DNA from: Paraburkholderia phenazinium
GTDB taxonomy: Bacteria > Pseudomonadota > Gammaproteobacteria > Burkholderiales > Burkholderiaceae
Length of the DNA stretch: 64,000 bases
Reading direction: 5' to 3'
Assembly: GCF_900100735.1 (NCBI RefSeq)
Contig: NZ_FNCJ01000003.1
Coordinates: 558,001 to 622,000, forward strand
Made by a program: the position numbers and the translations under genes. The notes under the pieces were generated by a model. The model had not been told where the DNA came from. It saw nothing but the letters and a program-made list of their open reading frames with translations, and ran no database searches. Each line of letters starts with the position of its first letter. The stretch's first letter is position 1. Positions 61,892 to 64,000 of the stretch are shown here, piece by piece.

Positions 61892-63076
61892 TCAGATCCG
61901 CTCGAAGATCGCCGCGATGCCCTGGCCGCCGCCAATGCACATCGTCACGAGCGCATACCGCCCGCCGATGCGCTCCAGCTCGTACAGCGCCTTCACGGTG
62001 ATCAATGCGCCGGTCGCACCGATCGGATGGCCGAGCGAAATGCCGGAGCCGTTCGGATTGACCTTCGCGGGATCGAGCCCGAGTTCCTTGCTGACCGCAC
62101 ACGCCTGCGCGGCAAATGCTTCATTGGCTTCGATGACGTCGAGGTCGGCGACCGTCAGGCCGGCGCGCTCCAGCACCTTGCGGGTGGCCGGCACCGGACC
62201 GATACCCATGTAGGCCGGGTCGACGCCAGCGTGCGCGTACGCCACGAGGCGCGCCAACGGCTTCACGCCGCGCTGTTCGGCGACGCTGCGCTCCATCAGC
62301 ACGACCGCGGCGGCCGCGTCGTTGATACCGGACGCGTTACCGGCCGTCACCGAGCCGTTTTCCTTCGCGAACACCGGCTTCAACTTCGAAAAGTCCTCCG
62401 CCGATGCGTTCAGGCGGACGTGCTCGTCCTGCTCGAACACGACGTCACCCTTCTTCGACGCAATCGTGATCGGCAGAATCTGTTCCTTGAAATAGCCGCT
62501 CGTGATGGCGTGGGCCGCGCGGCGGTGCGACTCGAGCGCAAGCGCGTCCTGCGCCTCACGGCTAATGCCGAATTTCTGCGCGACGTTCTCAGCCGTCACG
62601 CCCATGTGGATGCCCTGGAAGGGGTCGTTGAGGGCGCCGAGCATCATGTCGACGAGACGCGCATCGCCCATGCGCTGACCGAAGCGCGCAGCAGGCATGA
62701 TGTACGGTGCACGGCTCATGTTCTCCGCACCGCCGCCAATGGCAATATCCGCATCGCCGAGCAGCACGCTCTGCGCAGCGGAGACGATTGCCTGCAGACC
62801 TGAACCGCACAGGCGGTTCACCGTCAGCGCGGGTGCGTGCTGCGCAACGCCGCCGTTGAGGGCCGCCACCCGGGCCAGATACATGTCCTTCGGTTCGGTG
62901 TGGACTACGTTGCCGAATACCACATGGCCGACTTCGTCACCCGACACCTTGGCGCGCGACAACACCTCGCGCACCACGCGCGCGCCAAGGTCGGTCGGCG
63001 AGAAGTCCTTGAGGCTGCCACCAAAGTCGCCAATGGCCGTACGTACTCCGCTAACCACCACTACGTCTCGTTGCAT
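61892..63076 (-). CDS. bktB: Acetyl-CoA acetyltransferase / beta-ketothiolase
   Basis: 394-residue thiolase forming or cleaving acetoacetyl-CoA and longer beta-ketoacyl-CoA. The nucleophile Cys is in TVNRLCGSGLQAIVSAAQ (near 90), NGSGISLGHPIGATGALI carries the His, and MCIGGGQGIAAIFERI the C-terminal Cys. Sequence resembles BktB/PhaA-type thiolases, used in polyhydroxyalkanoate or fatty-acid metabolism. No phaB or phaC gene is in the window, so the exact pathway is unresolved, and the symbol is a best guess. GAGGA lies seven bases before the ATG at 63076. Confidence 0.9.
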   Translation of the reverse strand: MQRDVVVVSGVRTAIGDFGGSLKDFSPTDLGARVVREVLSRAKVSGDEVGHVVFGNVVHTEPKDMYLARVAALNGGVAQHAPALTVNRLCGSGLQAIVSAAQSVLLGDADIAIGGGAENMSRAPYIMPAARFGQRMGDARLVDMMLGALNDPFQGIHMGVTAENVAQKFGISREAQDALALESHRRAAHAITSGYFKEQILPITIASKKGDVVFEQDEHVRLNASAEDFSKLKPVFAKENGSVTAGNASGINDAAAAVVLMERSVAEQRGVKPLARLVAYAHAGVDPAYMGIGPVPATRKVLERAGLTVADLDVIEANEAFAAQACAVSKELGLDPAKVNPNGSGISLGHPIGATGALITVKALYELERIGGRYALVTMCIGGGQGIAAIFERI

Positions 63077-63203
63077 TGCTCGCTCCTCTACTCTCTGATA
63101 GTGATTCTCGCCTGCCAGGGTGCGTACCAACGCTCGCTGGCTACCTTGTTCATTATCGTCGGGCCGTCCCGGACAGGCCATGGGGTTTAGTCAAGCGCGG
63201 CGT

Positions 63204-64000
63204 CTAATCCCCTGCTGCCAGCGCCTTCTCGACCGCCGTATGATGCGGAATCGGCGCCACCGCCCCGAAGCCTTGCGTGGACAGTGCCGCCGCCATATTG
63301 GCGTAACGTGCCGCGGCAAACGGATCATCACCCGCGACGATCCGCGCGATAAATGCGCCGCCGAAGCAATCGCCGGCGCCGGTCGCATCCACGGCATTCA
63401 CGACGTGCCCAGGAACCAGACGCCGCTCCTCCGGCGTGGCCACATAGGCGCCCTGCTTGCCGAGCTTGAGCGCCACGACCCGCGGCCCGAGCGCCAGCAG
63501 GAAGTCTACGATTTCATCGCGGCCCGTGAGTCCCGTCAAGACCGTGACGTCATCCCAGCTTGGAAGACAGATATCCGTGTAACGGATCGCTTCGACCATC
63601 ACCGCGCGCGCTCTCGCGAGCGGCCAGAGTTTCAGGCGCAGATTGGTGTCGAAGCTGATGCGCACGCCGTTTGCGCGTGCATGGCCGATCGCGGCGAGCG
63701 CTGCGTCGCAGGCGCTCACGCTAATCGCGAGGCTAATACCGGACAGATGCAGCACCTGCGCAGCCGCCAGCGCGTCGAGCGGCAAATCATGCGGTGCATA
63801 GCGGCTCGCCGCCGAACCCGCCCGCAGATAGTCGAACTGGTGGCCGTCCGGGCCGTGCGAGACGAAATACACGCCGGTGGGCGCGTGCGCGTCGATCTTG
63901 ATCATCGACGTATCCACCGACTCACATTGCCACAGATCGAGCAGCAGGCGGCCGAAATGATCGTCGCCGACCGCCGACACAAACCCCGCCGTCGCACCCT
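63204..64000 (-). CDS. kdgK: PfkB-family sugar kinase, probably 2-keto-3-deoxygluconate kinase (5' end beyond window)
   Basis: Ribokinase-fold kinase whose frame continues past base 64000, so the N-terminus is missing; about 265 residues are visible. GATAGFVSAVGDDHFG is the family's N-terminal region, DYLRAGSAASRY and LHLSGISLAIS are typical of KdgK-like proteins, FDTNLRLKLW is the substrate part, and VDATGAGDCFGGAFIARI is the anion-hole/catalytic Asp motif. It would phosphorylate KDG in hexuronate or galactonate catabolism. It lies upstream of the thiolase on the same strand but 127 bp away, so a joint transcript is uncertain. Confidence 0.85.
   Translation of the reverse strand, partial: GATAGFVSAVGDDHFGRLLLDLWQCESVDTSMIKIDAHAPTGVYFVSHGPDGHQFDYLRAGSAASRYAPHDLPLDALAAAQVLHLSGISLAISVSACDAALAAIGHARANGVRISFDTNLRLKLWPLARARAVMVEAIRYTDICLPSWDDVTVLTGLTGRDEIVDFLLALGPRVVALKLGKQGAYVATPEERRLVPGHVVNAVDATGAGDCFGGAFIARIVAGDDPFAAARYANMAAALSTQGFGAVAPIPHHTAVEKALAAGD

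Overview
The window is ordinary, dense, GC-rich proteobacterial chromosome. Its gene order and protein sequences point to Burkholderiales, most likely Paraburkholderia or Burkholderia (inference). The best marker is the minus-strand block tig, clpP, clpX, lon, hupB, tRNA-Val, tRNA-Asp, ppiD. Others are an ahpC-ahpD pair, a Ku/LigD repair pair, and a dispersed-type palindromic repeat that I associate with Burkholderia intergenic DNA. I see no insertion sequence, prophage, CRISPR array or rRNA operon. 54 protein genes (two cut by the window edges) and three tRNA genes are supported.

Layout. 1-8.9 kb: 5' part of purL, a DadA-like oxidase, NAD(P)HX repair enzyme nnr, pgi, the head-to-head ybbA/tesA pair and a small lipoprotein. 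9-18.2 kb: the protein-quality-control block, all minus strand, with intrinsic terminators separating tig from clpP, clpX from lon, and lon from hupB. 18.6-23.3 kb: glycerate kinase, a MarR regulator, a reductase/class II aldolase operon, a HigBA-type toxin-antitoxin module and tRNA-Leu. 23.5-28 kb: a squalene-synthase-family protein with eroded Asp-rich motifs and an exported DUF1800/DUF1501 pair. 28.2-33.3 kb: ompR-envZ, ahpC-ahpD behind an OxyR-like promoter, and ispD-ispF. 33.4-40 kb: mfd, argE, a threonine dehydratase and mscL. 40.1-44.4 kb: a three-gene phosphorelay operon. 44.8-52.5 kb: an unknown protein, an AsmA-family protein, a fetAB-like ABC system, and a LysR/oxidoreductase divergent pair. 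52.6-58 kb: a hydrophilic small protein, ligD, ku and a P450. 58.2-64 kb: serB, two small membrane-protein genes, metC, an exported protein with a tandem repeat, a thiolase and a PfkB kinase running off the edge.

How the genes work together. The 9-18 kb block couples nascent-chain folding (trigger factor), ATP-dependent proteolysis (ClpXP, Lon), periplasmic folding (PpiD) and nucleoid packing (HU). ompR-envZ and the phosphorelay operon provide envelope or environmental sensing. AhpCD detoxifies peroxides, Mfd couples transcription to repair, and Ku/LigD joins double-strand breaks. Metabolic genes cover purines (purL), glycolysis (pgi), isoprenoids (ispD, ispF), arginine (argE), serine (serB) and sulfur amino acids (metC).

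The least explained signals are these. The convergent 3' ends of ahpD and ispF become strongly T-ending in codon use and meet at a nested palindromic repeat. A squalene-synthase-like protein has lost its metal-binding motif. A two-gene set of small membrane proteins lies at 59.1-59.8 kb.
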